36,757 nt of DNA. Source: Clostridiales bacterium (lineage in GTDB: Bacteria > Bacillota > Clostridia > Saccharofermentanales > Saccharofermentanaceae). Location: NCBI GenBank assembly GCA_017615325.1, contig JAGAAI010000029.1, forward strand, positions 1 through 36,757, read 5' to 3'. The notes under the pieces were generated by a model. It searched no databases. It saw nothing but the letters and a program-made list of their open reading frames with translations, and was not told the DNA's origin. A program made the translations under genes and the position numbers. This document shows, piece by piece, positions 23,812-31,993 of the stretch; positions within the stretch are counted from its first letter, which is position 1, and each line of letters opens with the position of its first letter.

Positions 23812-24444
23812 ATGACAGAAAACATCAAGGTATTGTTTCACAGCAGCATAAGGATCCAGGCGGAAGCAGGGGTTGTTTATGCAGATCCTTTCAAGATAGA
23901 AGGTGAGCCTAAGGACGCGGACATCATCCTCGTGACCCACGACCATTACGATCACTTCTCCCCGGAAGACATAGGGAAGATAAGTAAGGAAGGAACGGTG
24001 CTGGCAGTGCCGGTAAAGATGGCAGATAAAGCAGGCCAGGTAAAAGATCTTGTGGGATCGGTAGAGACCGTTGAACCCGGCAAAAGCTACGAGATAAAAG
24101 GTCTTAAGATAGAGACAGTGCCCGCATATAATGTCCTGAAGCCCTTCCATCCCAAGAAGGCAGGCTGGGTCGGATACATCATCGTAGATAATGACACAAG
24201 GATCTATATTGCAGGTGACACGGATGTCAACGAAGACATCGTAAATGTCTCATGCGATATAGCTCTTGTTCCCATCGGAGGAACATACACGATGGATGCA
24301 AAGGCAGCTGCAAATCTCGTCAACATGATCGCTCCCGAGCTTGCAATCCCCACTCATTACGGCAGTATAGTAGGTACAGCCAAAGACGCGGAAAAGTTCG
24401 TAAAGCTCGTTGATGATCCCATCAAAGTTGAGGTTCAGCTCTAA
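23812..24444 (+). CDS. MBL-fold metallohydrolase
   Basis: 210 residues with the metallo-beta-lactamase fold of the UlaG/YtnP-like L-ascorbate-lactonase-type group: VTHDHYDHF (H43, H45, D47, H48 as the HxHxDH zinc motif), ETVPAYNVLKPFHPKKAGWVGYII, YIAGDTDVNED (metal Asp) and IPTHYGSIVG (last His). These are cytoplasmic hydrolases often annotated as UPF0173; substrates are mostly unknown. The start at 23812 is set by AAGGAG at 23798-23803. A longer reading from 23701 would overlap the previous gene and is rejected. Confidence 0.9.
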   Translation: MTENIKVLFHSSIRIQAEAGVVYADPFKIEGEPKDADIILVTHDHYDHFSPEDIGKISKEGTVLAVPVKMADKAGQVKDLVGSVETVEPGKSYEIKGLKIETVPAYNVLKPFHPKKAGWVGYIIVDNDTRIYIAGDTDVNEDIVNVSCDIALVPIGGTYTMDAKAAANLVNMIAPELAIPTHYGSIVGTAKDAEKFVKLVDDPIKVEVQL

Positions 24445-24554
24445 GGCAACTTTTCTTAACAGAAATCATATCTTTTTGTAAACTACGGTTGGTGGACTCC
24501 GGCAACTCTTGTATTTATACTTGTGTTAAGAATAATTGCAAAGGTTGGAATAAT

Positions 24555-25661
24555 ATGAGAAAACACTATTTGGATAACATCAGATGGGTAACGGTCGTTG
24601 TTGTCGTTCTCTATCACGTTTTTTATATGTACAACGCTGAAGGAGTATTAGGCGGTGCAGGAAAGATCACCGATCTTAGCATTCAGCATTACGATGCATT
24701 CCAGTATCTTGTTTATCCCTGGATAATGCCGGTATTGTATATTGTTGCGGGGATCAGCTCGAGGATCGTGCTTGATAAGCATTCGGCGAAGGAATACATA
24801 AGGAGCAGGACGCGTAAGCTTTTGGTCCCTTCAACCATCGGAGTCTTTGTATTTCACGTTGTTCAGGGGTATGTCAGCATGTCGTTCGGAGACGCATTCA
24901 CGGCTCTTGCAAACGAAGGAGTACCGGCTCCTGTTATCTATCTGATAATGGTCGCTTCCGGAAGCGGAGTGCTTTGGTTCTGCCATCTTCTCTGGATCTA
25001 CAGCCTGATCCTTGTCCTAATCCGCAAGATCGAGAAAGGTCATCTGTTGAACCTTGGTGCAAAGACTCCTTTATGGCTTGTCATCCTGTTCTTCTTCCCG
25101 CTCTGGGGAGCTGCGCAGATCCTCAATGCGTCCATAATCTCGGTCTACAGATTCGGTTACTATCTTGCTTTTTTCCTTATCGGATACTATGTATTCTCGA
25201 ACGATCAGGTCATCGAAAAACTCAAGAAATACGCTGTATTCTTTATAGCTTTCGGATCAGCTTTATGCATTGCTTTCGCAGTCCTGTATTTTTGGGTAAG
25301 AGGCGGAATGAACTTTGCCGACAATCCGGTAAATCGGGGTCCTTTATATGTCGCATGCTCTTACTTCGGTTCACTTGCCATGATCGCGGGATTTGCGAGG
25401 TTCGGTGATTTCAGCAACAGATTTACCTCTTGGATGAGCAAGAGAAGCTTCGGCCTTTATGTCTTCCACTATCTGGGTATCTCATCGATGGCGCTTATAT
25501 TCGCCAAGCCAATGTTGTTGCCGGCCCCTCTTTGTTATATCATCAGTTTGACAGCAGGATTTGCGTTCGGCTACGGCCTCTATGAGATCTTTTCGAGGAT
25601 CCCGTTCTACCGTTGGGCATTGCTGGGCATAAAGAAGGAGAAAAAGAATGTTCAAAGATAA
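24555..25661 (+). CDS. Acyltransferase-3-family membrane protein
   Basis: 368 residues from the ATG at 24555. It follows the acyltransferase-3 plan: DNIRWVTVVVVVLYHVFYMY (first helix with the catalytic-type His), VYPWIMPVLYIVAGISSRIVL, RSRTRKLLVPSTIGVFVFHVV (conserved RxxR/L) and about ten hydrophobic segments to the end. Such proteins O-acylate sugars or lipids of the cell surface using a donor on the cytoplasmic side. The acceptor is not known. The ribosome site is weak (AAAGGTTGG about 7 bases upstream). The last 14 bases overlap the regulator gene, so the two are probably translated together and may share control. Confidence 0.83.
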   Translation: MRKHYLDNIRWVTVVVVVLYHVFYMYNAEGVLGGAGKITDLSIQHYDAFQYLVYPWIMPVLYIVAGISSRIVLDKHSAKEYIRSRTRKLLVPSTIGVFVFHVVQGYVSMSFGDAFTALANEGVPAPVIYLIMVASGSGVLWFCHLLWIYSLILVLIRKIEKGHLLNLGAKTPLWLVILFFFPLWGAAQILNASIISVYRFGYYLAFFLIGYYVFSNDQVIEKLKKYAVFFIAFGSALCIAFAVLYFWVRGGMNFADNPVNRGPLYVACSYFGSLAMIAGFARFGDFSNRFTSWMSKRSFGLYVFHYLGISSMALIFAKPMLLPAPLCYIISLTAGFAFGYGLYEIFSRIPFYRWALLGIKKEKKNVQR

Positions 25662-26070
25662 TCTTGTCAAGATGCGTAAGTTCAGAAACATGACTCAGGA
25701 AGATGTCGCCGACAAGGTCGGAGTCACCAGGCAGTCCGTAGCTAAGTGGGAGTCAGGCGAGACGATCCCTGATCTTGAGAAGTGCAAAGCCCTGGCTGAA
25801 CTGTTTGAAGTTACGATCGATGATCTTGCAAATTATGAGCAAACCGAAAATATGGGCTTTGGGGTACCGCCCAAGGGCAAGCATATCTTCGGTATGGTCA
25901 AGGTCGGCGATAAGGGCCAGATCGTGATCCCGGCCAAGGCCAGAAAGATCTTTGATATCAATCCCGGAGACAACCTGATCGTATTGGGAGACGAGGGTCA
26001 GGGAATCGCGATAATCAAGGAAAAAGGACTCCTCGATCTGCTCCACAATTCAAGGAGAGGCAATTTTTAA
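25648..26070 (+). CDS. XRE helix-turn-helix/AbrB fusion regulator
   Basis: 140 residues with two DNA-binding modules. Residues about 5-60 form an XRE/Cro-type HTH (NMTQEDVADKVGVTRQSVAKW, then IPDLEKCKALAELFEVTIDDL). Residues about 80-130 form a SpoVT/AbrB swapped-hairpin (VGDKGQIVIPAKARKIFDI, NPGDNLIVLG). AbrB domains bind DNA as dimers or tetramers, so the chain may contact two kinds of site. This combination is common in clostridial regulators. It overlaps the acyltransferase gene by 14 bases, with AAGGAG just before the ATG, and is a likely regulator of it or of the next, strongly promoted gene. Confidence 0.9.
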   Translation: MFKDNLVKMRKFRNMTQEDVADKVGVTRQSVAKWESGETIPDLEKCKALAELFEVTIDDLANYEQTENMGFGVPPKGKHIFGMVKVGDKGQIVIPAKARKIFDINPGDNLIVLGDEGQGIAIIKEKGLLDLLHNSRRGNF

Positions 26071-26088
26071 AAATATGGAAACTATGCT

Positions 26089-26117
26089 TTGACTATGGGT
26101 AGTTGCTCGTTTAAAAT
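26089..26117 (+). promoter_or_regulatory. Sigma-A promoter of the fucose-isomerase-like gene
   Basis: TTGACT (26089-26094), exactly 17 bases, TAAAAT (26112-26117). It lies 58 bases before the ATG at 26175, which carries AGGAGG (26161-26166). Strong consensus on both elements. Confidence 0.75.
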
Positions 26118-26174
26118 AGAAGATGTTCAGTTTGCGGGCAGACCGCATCATCATTTATTTAGGAGGAAAGAAAA

Positions 26175-27650
26175 ATGCAGAATATCCCTGTAGTAAAACT
26201 CGGTCTTATTGCTGTATCACGTGACTGTTTCCCGATCAATCTCTCGATCGCACGTCGCAATGCAATCGTTGCTGCATACGGTGACGACATCTATGAGTGT
26301 CAGGTTACCGTTGAGAACGAGAAGGACATGCTGAAGGCCGTTGAAGAAGTTAAGGGTGCTGGTTGTAATGCTCTCGTAGTATTCCTCGGCAACTTCGGTC
26401 CCGAGACACCTGAGACTCTCATCGCAAAGAATTTTGACGGACCTTGTATGTTCGTAGCAGCAGCTGAAGGTGACGGCGACCTCATCAATGGCCGTGGTGA
26501 CGCTTACTGCGGTATGCTCAACTGCTCTTATAACCTCGGCATGCGCCATCTTAAGGGTTATATCCCTGAGTATCCTGTCGGAACAGCTTCCGACATCGCT
26601 GCCATGATCAAGGACTTCGTTCCGATCGCAAGAGCACTCATCGGTGTATCCAAGCTCAAGATCATCACATTCGGCCCCAGGCCTCAGGACTTCTTCGCTT
26701 GTAACGCTCCCATCAAGGGTCTTTATGAACTCGGCGTTGAGATCGAAGAGAACTCCGAGCTCGACCTTCTCGTATCCTACAAAGAGCACGCTGACGATCC
26801 CCGTATCGAAGACGTTTGCAAGGATATGGCAGGCGAGATGGGCGAAGGCAAATACTTCCCCGATATGCTCGTAAGAATGGCACAGTTCGAGCTCACATTG
26901 CTTGACTGGGCAGAGAACCACAAGGGTGCACGCGAGTATGTCGCATTTGCTGACAAGTGCTGGCCTGCATTCCCTCAGCAGTTCGGTTTCGAGCCTTGCT
27001 ATGTTAACTCCCGTCTTGCTTCCCGCGGTATCCCCGTAAGCTGCGAGGTTGACATCTACGGCGCATTGAGCGAGTACATCGGCGCTTGCATCTCTCTTGA
27101 TGCTGTTACGATCCTCGACATCAACAACTCCGTTCCTGCTCAGATGTGGGAGAGCCAGATCAAGGGTAAGTTCGATTACGAGCTCACAGATACATTCATG
27201 GGCTTCCACTGCGGTAACACACCCAGCTGCAAGATGTGCGCTGACAGAGCTGTTAAGTATCAGCTCATCCAGCACCGTCTCCTCGAACCCGAGGGTTCCG
27301 ATCCTGATTTCACAAGAGGAACACTCGAGGGCGACATCGCTCCCGGCGAGATCACATTCTATCGTCTGCAGTGTGACAGCGAAGGCGTTCTCCGTTCTTA
27401 CATTGCAGAGGGTGAGGTTCTCCCTGTTGCAACAACAAGCTTCGGTGGTATCGGTGTTTTCGCTATCCATGAGATGGGCCGTTTCTATCGCCACGTTCTT
27501 ATCGCTAAGAGATTCCCTCACCACGGTGCCGTAGCATTCGGTCACTTCGGTAAGGCTCTCTACGAAGTATTCAAGTTCCTTGGCGTTCAGGACATCGGAT
27601 ACAACCAGCCTAAGTCCTTACCTTATCCTCAGGAGAATCCTTGGGGCTAA
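26175..27650 (+). CDS. L-fucose/L-arabinose isomerase-family protein
   Basis: 491 residues with features of the FucI/AraA-like sugar isomerase superfamily: KLGLIAVSRDCFPINLS at the start, VFLGNFGPETPETLIA, AAEGDGDLINGRGDAYCGM, KIITFGPRPQDFFACN, CEVDIYGALSEYIG (likely metal-binding E and D) and FMGFHCGNTPSCKM. These Mn-dependent enzymes interconvert aldose and ketose sugars. The exact sugar is not visible; fucose, arabinose or a relative is possible. Codon choice stands out: CTC, CGT and ATC are much favoured over neighbouring genes, a sign of high expression. It has its own strong promoter and a strong terminator, so it is a monocistronic unit. This matches a main catabolic enzyme of a sugar fermenter. 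Confidence 0.87.
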   Translation: MQNIPVVKLGLIAVSRDCFPINLSIARRNAIVAAYGDDIYECQVTVENEKDMLKAVEEVKGAGCNALVVFLGNFGPETPETLIAKNFDGPCMFVAAAEGDGDLINGRGDAYCGMLNCSYNLGMRHLKGYIPEYPVGTASDIAAMIKDFVPIARALIGVSKLKIITFGPRPQDFFACNAPIKGLYELGVEIEENSELDLLVSYKEHADDPRIEDVCKDMAGEMGEGKYFPDMLVRMAQFELTLLDWAENHKGAREYVAFADKCWPAFPQQFGFEPCYVNSRLASRGIPVSCEVDIYGALSEYIGACISLDAVTILDINNSVPAQMWESQIKGKFDYELTDTFMGFHCGNTPSCKMCADRAVKYQLIQHRLLEPEGSDPDFTRGTLEGDIAPGEITFYRLQCDSEGVLRSYIAEGEVLPVATTSFGGIGVFAIHEMGRFYRHVLIAKRFPHHGAVAFGHFGKALYEVFKFLGVQDIGYNQPKSLPYPQENPWG

Positions 27651-27681
27651 GATCAGCTTAGCTTAAAGCAAAACTAATAAG

Positions 27682-27714
27682 ACTCCGGTCGCCTTCGGGT
27701 GGCCGGAGTTTTTG
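27682..27714 (+). terminator. Rho-independent terminator after the isomerase gene
   Basis: A 12-bp stem (ACTCCGGTCGCC with GGGTGGCCGGAGT-type partner, two G-T wobbles) closes a TTCG tetraloop at 27682-27709, followed by TTTTT. It lies 31 bases after the stop codon and is the clearest terminator in the window. Confidence 0.93.
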
Positions 27715-27755
27715 GTTGTGAACTAAAGTCGTTTAAAATGGGTGTTTGGTTCAGA

Positions 27756-29018
27756 TCAGGATTCAAGACATACTTTTTCATTCATAGCACTTGCTTCCAG
27801 CTGTCTGATGCTCTTGAAGAAGAGGATCAGGAAGGCGATCGATGCAAGACCTATGCCCGAGATGATTATCATCACTGAAGATCCGAATCCTGCGCCCTGT
27901 TCCGTTACATGTCCGATGCCGTCAGCAAGGAGGCCGGAGAAGAGGTAGGCAACGACATAACCCATCTGGGAGATGAGTCCTATGAGACCCCATGCGCGGC
28001 CCTGGAGCTCGTCGGGGATGTTGGTCCTGACAAGATAGTCGAGACTGTTGTTCGCGAATGCCATGCCTACGAAGAATATGAATCCGAAAGCGCTGATGAT
28101 ATAGAAGTTATGGAAGAGTCCGAAGCCTGCCATGCCGATGCCCGAAAAGATAAGGCTGATGCTCAATACCTTGGTGAAATGTTTCTTGATGCCGAAGACA
28201 CCCAGTACTATTCCGCCTGCGAGCATGCCGGATGCACAGACTGTCTCAACTATGCCTGTTATTTTCGCGTCGGCAAATGAGAGAACGAAGGGCTCAGCCA
28301 ATACCTGGAATACTCCGATGAAGAGAGTAAGGAAGGAAGATACGATCACCAGGAGGAGCAGTCCCCTTATTCCTGCGACTGCTCTCCAGCCTTCCTTGAG
28401 GCTCTTCATGAAAGGATCCTTGTTTTCGATCGGCTTTGTCTTAAGACCTTTTCTTACTACTGCTGCACAAACGACTGTCAGGAAGAAAGTGCAGATGTCT
28501 ATGATGAGGAGAAGTTTGATATCGGATACTGCGAGAAGGAAGCCTGCGATGACGGGCGAGAAGAGATATCTTGCGGACCCTGCAAGAGATACGAGGCCGT
28601 TTGCTTTCGAGTACTGTTCCTTAGTAAGAAGGTCAGTGATGGTTGCCGTGAACGCAGGCTCAAGGAGGGCCGTGAAGACGGAGCTTATCGTAACCCCTAC
28701 ATAGATCTGCCAGATCTGGGCTTCACCCGTCAGCATGCATAGAAGTATGAAGAGGACGCCAAGACCGGAGCAGCCGTCGCCGATCATCATGAGAAGACGT
28801 CTGTCGTATTTATCGGCAAGAACTCCTGCTGGGACTCTTAAGAGGAGAGCCGGGAGGAATGCCAACAGTGTCATGAAAGCCATGCCTGCGGCACTGCCTG
28901 TCTTCTGATAGATATAGATACCGAGTCCGAAGCTCGAGAGGCCCCCTCCTATGGAAGAGATCAGCTCTCCCGACCAGAGAAGAAGGAATTTACTGTAATT
29001 GCTCTTTGTCTTATCCAT
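27756..29018 (-). CDS. MFS efflux-type transporter
   Basis: 420 residues from the ATG at 29018, chosen because AAGGAG lies 11 bases upstream; an ATG-like start 9 codons earlier is less well placed. It has twelve hydrophobic segments and the MFS A-type loop GVLADKYDRRLLMMIGDGC between helices 2 and 3. It belongs to the macrolide-efflux/enterobactin-exporter-like MFS_3 group (AFTATITDLLTKEQYSKANGL). Substrate unknown; drugs or siderophore-like compounds are typical. It is convergent with the isomerase gene's terminator and divergent from larB. Confidence 0.88.
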   Translation of the reverse strand: MDKTKSNYSKFLLLWSGELISSIGGGLSSFGLGIYIYQKTGSAAGMAFMTLLAFLPALLLRVPAGVLADKYDRRLLMMIGDGCSGLGVLFILLCMLTGEAQIWQIYVGVTISSVFTALLEPAFTATITDLLTKEQYSKANGLVSLAGSARYLFSPVIAGFLLAVSDIKLLLIIDICTFFLTVVCAAVVRKGLKTKPIENKDPFMKSLKEGWRAVAGIRGLLLLVIVSSFLTLFIGVFQVLAEPFVLSFADAKITGIVETVCASGMLAGGIVLGVFGIKKHFTKVLSISLIFSGIGMAGFGLFHNFYIISAFGFIFFVGMAFANNSLDYLVRTNIPDELQGRAWGLIGLISQMGYVVAYLFSGLLADGIGHVTEQGAGFGSSVMIIISGIGLASIAFLILFFKSIRQLEASAMNEKVCLES

Positions 29019-29154
29019 TTCCAATCTGACTCCTTTGTCTGTCACATCTTACAGCCTAACTATACCCAAGCTCATCTCATATAACTTGAGCTGTTCCTTG
29101 TCCAATCCTTAATTAATTCTTAAATCGCTCCAAGGTCGATATCGGGAGCCTTCC

Positions 29155-29886
29155 GTGTTAGAATTAGTGGCAGGACGACAGGTCCTGTTGGAGGACTTAA
29201 TGAACGAAGGATATAAAGATCTGGGATTCGCTAAACTTGATACCGACCGCAAGGCACGCACGGGTTTTGCCGAGGTCGTCTTCTGTGAGGGGAAAGAAGA
29301 AGATTATCTCGTTAAGATCTATAAGACTCTGCTAGAAGAGAACGGTGAAGTCTTCGGAACGAGGGCGAGCAGTGCTCAGTACGAGGCAGTTAAGGCGGTT
29401 ATCCCTGAGGTAAGTTACGATAAGACGTCGAGGATCCTGAAGGTAAGTAAGACGGATAAGATCCTTATTGGAAATATTGCCGTATGTACGGCAGGTACTG
29501 CTGATATTCCCGTTGCTGAAGAAGCGGCTCAGACTGCCGAGTATTTTGGCGGCAAGGTCAACCGTTTTTACGATATCGGAGTCTCCGGCCTGCATCGTCT
29601 GATGGCTGTAAAAGATCAGATCGCACAAGCGAATTGCGTGATAGCGGTTGCAGGTATGGAAGGCGCCTTGGCATCAGTTCTTGGCGGTCTTGTTTCCAAT
29701 CCCGTAATAGGCGTTCCGACATCCACCGGATACGGCGTGGGAGCAGGCGGCAAGACCGCGCTTTATGCCATGCTTTCGACCTGCGCAAACGGTGTTGCAA
29801 CAGTCAATATCGACAACGGATACGGGGCAGGTTATATAGCAACACAGATCAACCGCCTGGCAGCCGGCGCACAAGACAAGGAGTAA
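29155..29886 (+). CDS. larB: Nickel-pincer cofactor biosynthesis protein LarB
   Basis: 243 residues. LarB carboxylates the pyridinium ring of nicotinic acid adenine dinucleotide to start the nickel-pincer nucleotide made for lactate racemase and relatives. Family signs: YKDLGFAKLD and RTGFAEVVFCEGK at the start, then an AIR-carboxylase-like core with ICTAGTADIPVAEEA-type string (VCTAGTADIPVAEEAA), YDIGVSGLHRL, VAGMEGALASVLGGL and GVPTSTGYGVG. The GTG at 29155, with GGGAG 6 bases upstream, gives a length close to the usual about 250. The gene is 5 bases from larC, so the pair is one operon. Its promoter is probably in the 136-base divergent gap with the MFS gene; no clear -10 is seen. Confidence 0.93.
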   Translation: MLELVAGRQVLLEDLMNEGYKDLGFAKLDTDRKARTGFAEVVFCEGKEEDYLVKIYKTLLEENGEVFGTRASSAQYEAVKAVIPEVSYDKTSRILKVSKTDKILIGNIAVCTAGTADIPVAEEAAQTAEYFGGKVNRFYDIGVSGLHRLMAVKDQIAQANCVIAVAGMEGALASVLGGLVSNPVIGVPTSTGYGVGAGGKTALYAMLSTCANGVATVNIDNGYGAGYIATQINRLAAGAQDKE

Positions 29887-29891
29887 GGATT

Positions 29892-31151
29892 ATGTTTTAT
29901 CTTGAATGTGAATCAGGTATCGCGGGCGACATGATGGTGGCAGCCCTTCTGGATCTGGGAGCCGATGAGAAGAAAATTTTGGATGTTCTTAAGACCTTGC
30001 CTTTGGAAGGTTATGAGATAAAGATATCCCGTGTTAAGAAGGCAGGCATAGATGCTTGTGATTTCGATGTCGTGTTAGACGAAGAACATGCCAGTCACGA
30101 TCACGATATGGAATATCTTCACGGGTCGCATGAAGAGCATCACCATGAGCATGAACATGAACATCATCATGAACACCATCACCATCACGAGCACAGGCAC
30201 CTGAGTGATGTCTATAAGATAATCGATGCTGGCGTCATGACAGACCGTGCAAAGGATCTTGCGAAAAAGATCTTCAAGACAGTTGCTGAGGCCGAAGCCA
30301 AGGCCCACGCAACTTCAGCCGATGAAGTTCATTTCCATGAAGTCGGAGGTGTTGATTCGATAGTCGATATCGTGTCTGCTGCAGTATGTCTAGACGACCT
30401 TGGCATAGAAAAGATCGTAGTTCCTTATCTTGCAGAAGGCGAGGGGACCGTCCGTTGTGCTCACGGCATTTTGCCTATCCCCGTGCCAGCGGTCCAGCAC
30501 ATAGTTGAAGATCACGCTATCCCTCTTAAGAGGATCGGCTGCATGGGCGAATTTGTCACTCCCACGGGTGCCGCGATCGCTGCAACGATGAGATCTGAAG
30601 ACAGTCTTCCTGAAGTTTACCGCATAGTAAGATCCGGCTGCGGCGCAGGTAAGAGAAATTACGAGAGGGCAAGTCTTGTAAGGATCTATGAGATCGAGCC
30701 TGCGTGTTGCGGGGAATCAGATAAGATATGGAAACTTGAAAGCGATATCGATGACTGCACCGGTGAACGATTGGGATACCTGATGGATAAGCTCTATATG
30801 GAAGGGGCAAGGGAAGTTCACTATTCATCTATACAGATGAAGAAGAACAGGCCCGGCATCGAGCTCGTCGTTATCTGCGATGAAGATAAGAGAGATGCTA
30901 TCGAGAAGACGATCTTTATTGAGACGACTACGATAGGGATCAGAAGGGTCAGGATGGAAAGAACGATCCTCCCGAGATCTAAGGGCGTGGTGGAAACCTC
31001 TTTCGGAACTATCTCAGTTAAAACAGTCGACTTGCCTGACGGCAGGAAGAGGACTTATCCCGAGCATGATGATGTCGTAAGGGCAGCGAAAGAGAAGAAT
31101 CTTCCTGTTGCCGATGTTTGGGACGAAGCTTTAAGAACTATAAACAAATAA
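29892..31151 (+). CDS. larC: Nickel-pincer cofactor insertion protein LarC
   Basis: 419 residues. LarC inserts nickel into the pincer nucleotide in a CTP-dependent reaction. Evidence: MFYLECESGIAGDMMVAAL at the start, HFHEVGGVDSIVDIV, HGILPIPVPAV, TPTGAAIAATM, and the C-terminal half ESDIDDCTGERLGYLMD and SSIQMKKNRPGIELVV. Residues 66-103 form a histidine-rich loop (20 His in 38 residues), a likely nickel store. In Lactobacillus plantarum LarC is made by ribosomal frameshifting between larC1 and larC2; here both halves are one frame. No larE or larA is in the window. It follows larB by 5 bases. Confidence 0.95.
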   Translation: MFYLECESGIAGDMMVAALLDLGADEKKILDVLKTLPLEGYEIKISRVKKAGIDACDFDVVLDEEHASHDHDMEYLHGSHEEHHHEHEHEHHHEHHHHHEHRHLSDVYKIIDAGVMTDRAKDLAKKIFKTVAEAEAKAHATSADEVHFHEVGGVDSIVDIVSAAVCLDDLGIEKIVVPYLAEGEGTVRCAHGILPIPVPAVQHIVEDHAIPLKRIGCMGEFVTPTGAAIAATMRSEDSLPEVYRIVRSGCGAGKRNYERASLVRIYEIEPACCGESDKIWKLESDIDDCTGERLGYLMDKLYMEGAREVHYSSIQMKKNRPGIELVVICDEDKRDAIEKTIFIETTTIGIRRVRMERTILPRSKGVVETSFGTISVKTVDLPDGRKRTYPEHDDVVRAAKEKNLPVADVWDEALRTINK

Positions 31152-31207
31152 TCAAAAAAGAGTGTAGAATATACACATCATAAAGAACCGACAAGGAGGG
31201 TTTTATT

Positions 31208-31612
31208 ATGGCTTGTTTTCTTGTACCTACCGCTGAGGCAGTCGTTGTAACCATTATCTCCAAGGTAAAGGATCACAGCGATGCAAATAAGCAGGTAAAA
31301 GTAGATTCAACAAAGATCTCTGATAAGATCCCTATGGGCCGTAAGCTCAAGTGGCTTTCCGGCATGCTCTGGGGAGGCTCTGCGCTTCTCGCTTTCGAGC
31401 ATGTTTGGCATGGTGAGGTTACTCCCTGGTTCCCTTTCCTTACTGCAATGGGAAGTGAAGCGGATGCGATGGAGATGTTCCATGAGATGGCAACAGCCGG
31501 TGTCATGATGGCAGTTCTCGTTACTGCCGTATGGGGAATCATGTGCGTGGCAGCTGACATCATCACCAAGAGATCTGTCAAGGCCGAGACGGTGAAGGGA
31601 GATGCCGTATGA
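31208..31612 (+). CDS. Small membrane protein (upstream member of a pair)
   Basis: 134 residues. Predicted membrane stretches are about FLVPTAEAVVVTIIS, KWLSGMLWGGSALLAF and ATAGVMMAVLVTAVWGIMCVAA. A His-containing loop, FEHVWHGEVTPWFPFL, follows the second. I have a sense of seeing this type (MACFLVPTAEA...) as a hypothetical clostridial protein, but no function is known to me. AGGAGG at 31194-31199 precedes the ATG. The final 4 bases overlap the next gene (ATGA), so the two proteins probably form a complex. Placed 56 bases after larC, it may or may not belong to the same transcript. Confidence 0.65.
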   Translation: MACFLVPTAEAVVVTIISKVKDHSDANKQVKVDSTKISDKIPMGRKLKWLSGMLWGGSALLAFEHVWHGEVTPWFPFLTAMGSEADAMEMFHEMATAGVMMAVLVTAVWGIMCVAADIITKRSVKAETVKGDAV

Positions 31613-31923
31613 CATTATTAATCACTGTTTTCGCTGCTATTACAGCAACAATCGTCTGGTATTTTAAGAACCAGAGCAAGTACATGATCGGAACTCTTGC
31701 GTTGATGTACTGGGGTGCATCGATCATGTGGTTCGTAGACGCTATCTTTGAGTATGCAGAGCTTCAGGCTGAGTTCTTTACTCCCGCTGCCAAGGATATG
31801 CTGAACGATGCATTCCTCGGTGTCTCCGTAGTAGCACTGGGCCTTATCATCTGGCTCATCATCCTGATCGTAAAAGATCCCGACGGCAAGCTCCGCAAGA
31901 CATTGCAGGGACAGAAAGCTTAA
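31609..31923 (+). CDS. Small membrane protein (downstream member of a pair)
   Basis: 104 residues with three predicted helices: TLLITVFAAITATIVWYF, YMIGTLALMYWGASIMWFV and AFLGVSVVALGLIIWLIIL, ending in a charged tail. It starts within the end of the preceding gene (ATG overlapping its TGA) and is translationally coupled. I recognise no family. A matched pair of tiny membrane proteins next to nickel-cofactor genes could be transport or a membrane sensor, but nothing in the sequence proves that. A strong terminator lies 18 bases after the stop. Confidence 0.65.
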   Translation: MTLLITVFAAITATIVWYFKNQSKYMIGTLALMYWGASIMWFVDAIFEYAELQAEFFTPAAKDMLNDAFLGVSVVALGLIIWLIILIVKDPDGKLRKTLQGQKA

Positions 31924-31940
31924 GTATTTACTGCATAAGA

Positions 31941-31974
31941 AAAGGACTGACTTCGAAGACGAAGCCAGTCCTTT
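31941..31974. terminator. Bidirectional hairpin terminator
   Basis: A stem of AAAGGACTG plus CTTCG (one A-C mismatch between) pairs with CGAAG and CAGTCCTTT around an AAGA loop. T-rich sequence lies on both sides. It separates the membrane-protein pair (+) from putP (-), whose stop is at 31994. Confidence 0.85.
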
Positions 31975-31993
31975 ATTATTGCTTAGATCTTTA

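Noticed and set aside
24445..24554. Promoter ahead of the acyltransferase-3 gene
   Set aside because: TTGTAT and ATAATT-like boxes can be paired, but several overlapping choices fit equally poorly.
26217..27545. A 442-codon frame antisense to the isomerase gene
   Set aside because: It has no promoter or ribosome site and mirrors the strong codon bias of the true gene. Its composition is repetitive in Glu, Val and Cys, with no domain.
28132..28704. A 190-codon + strand frame within the MFS gene
   Set aside because: Shadow of the transporter on the opposite strand; it has no ribosome site and no domain-like composition.
29046..29154. Possible operator or promoter in the MFS/larB divergent gap
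   Set aside because: Several weak TATA-like boxes and a 6-base inverted pair occur, but no -35/-10 combination stands out, so none is listed.
29634..29891. An 86-codon N-terminal extension of larC overlapping larB
   Set aside because: It is Arg/Ser-rich antipattern sequence read in a shifted frame of larB. The family start MFYLECESG with its own ATG is clear.
30085..30205. CAT/CAC triplet runs resembling a repeat array or CRISPR-like pattern
   Set aside because: They encode the His-rich loop of LarC in frame. There are no uniform repeats with unique spacers anywhere in the window.
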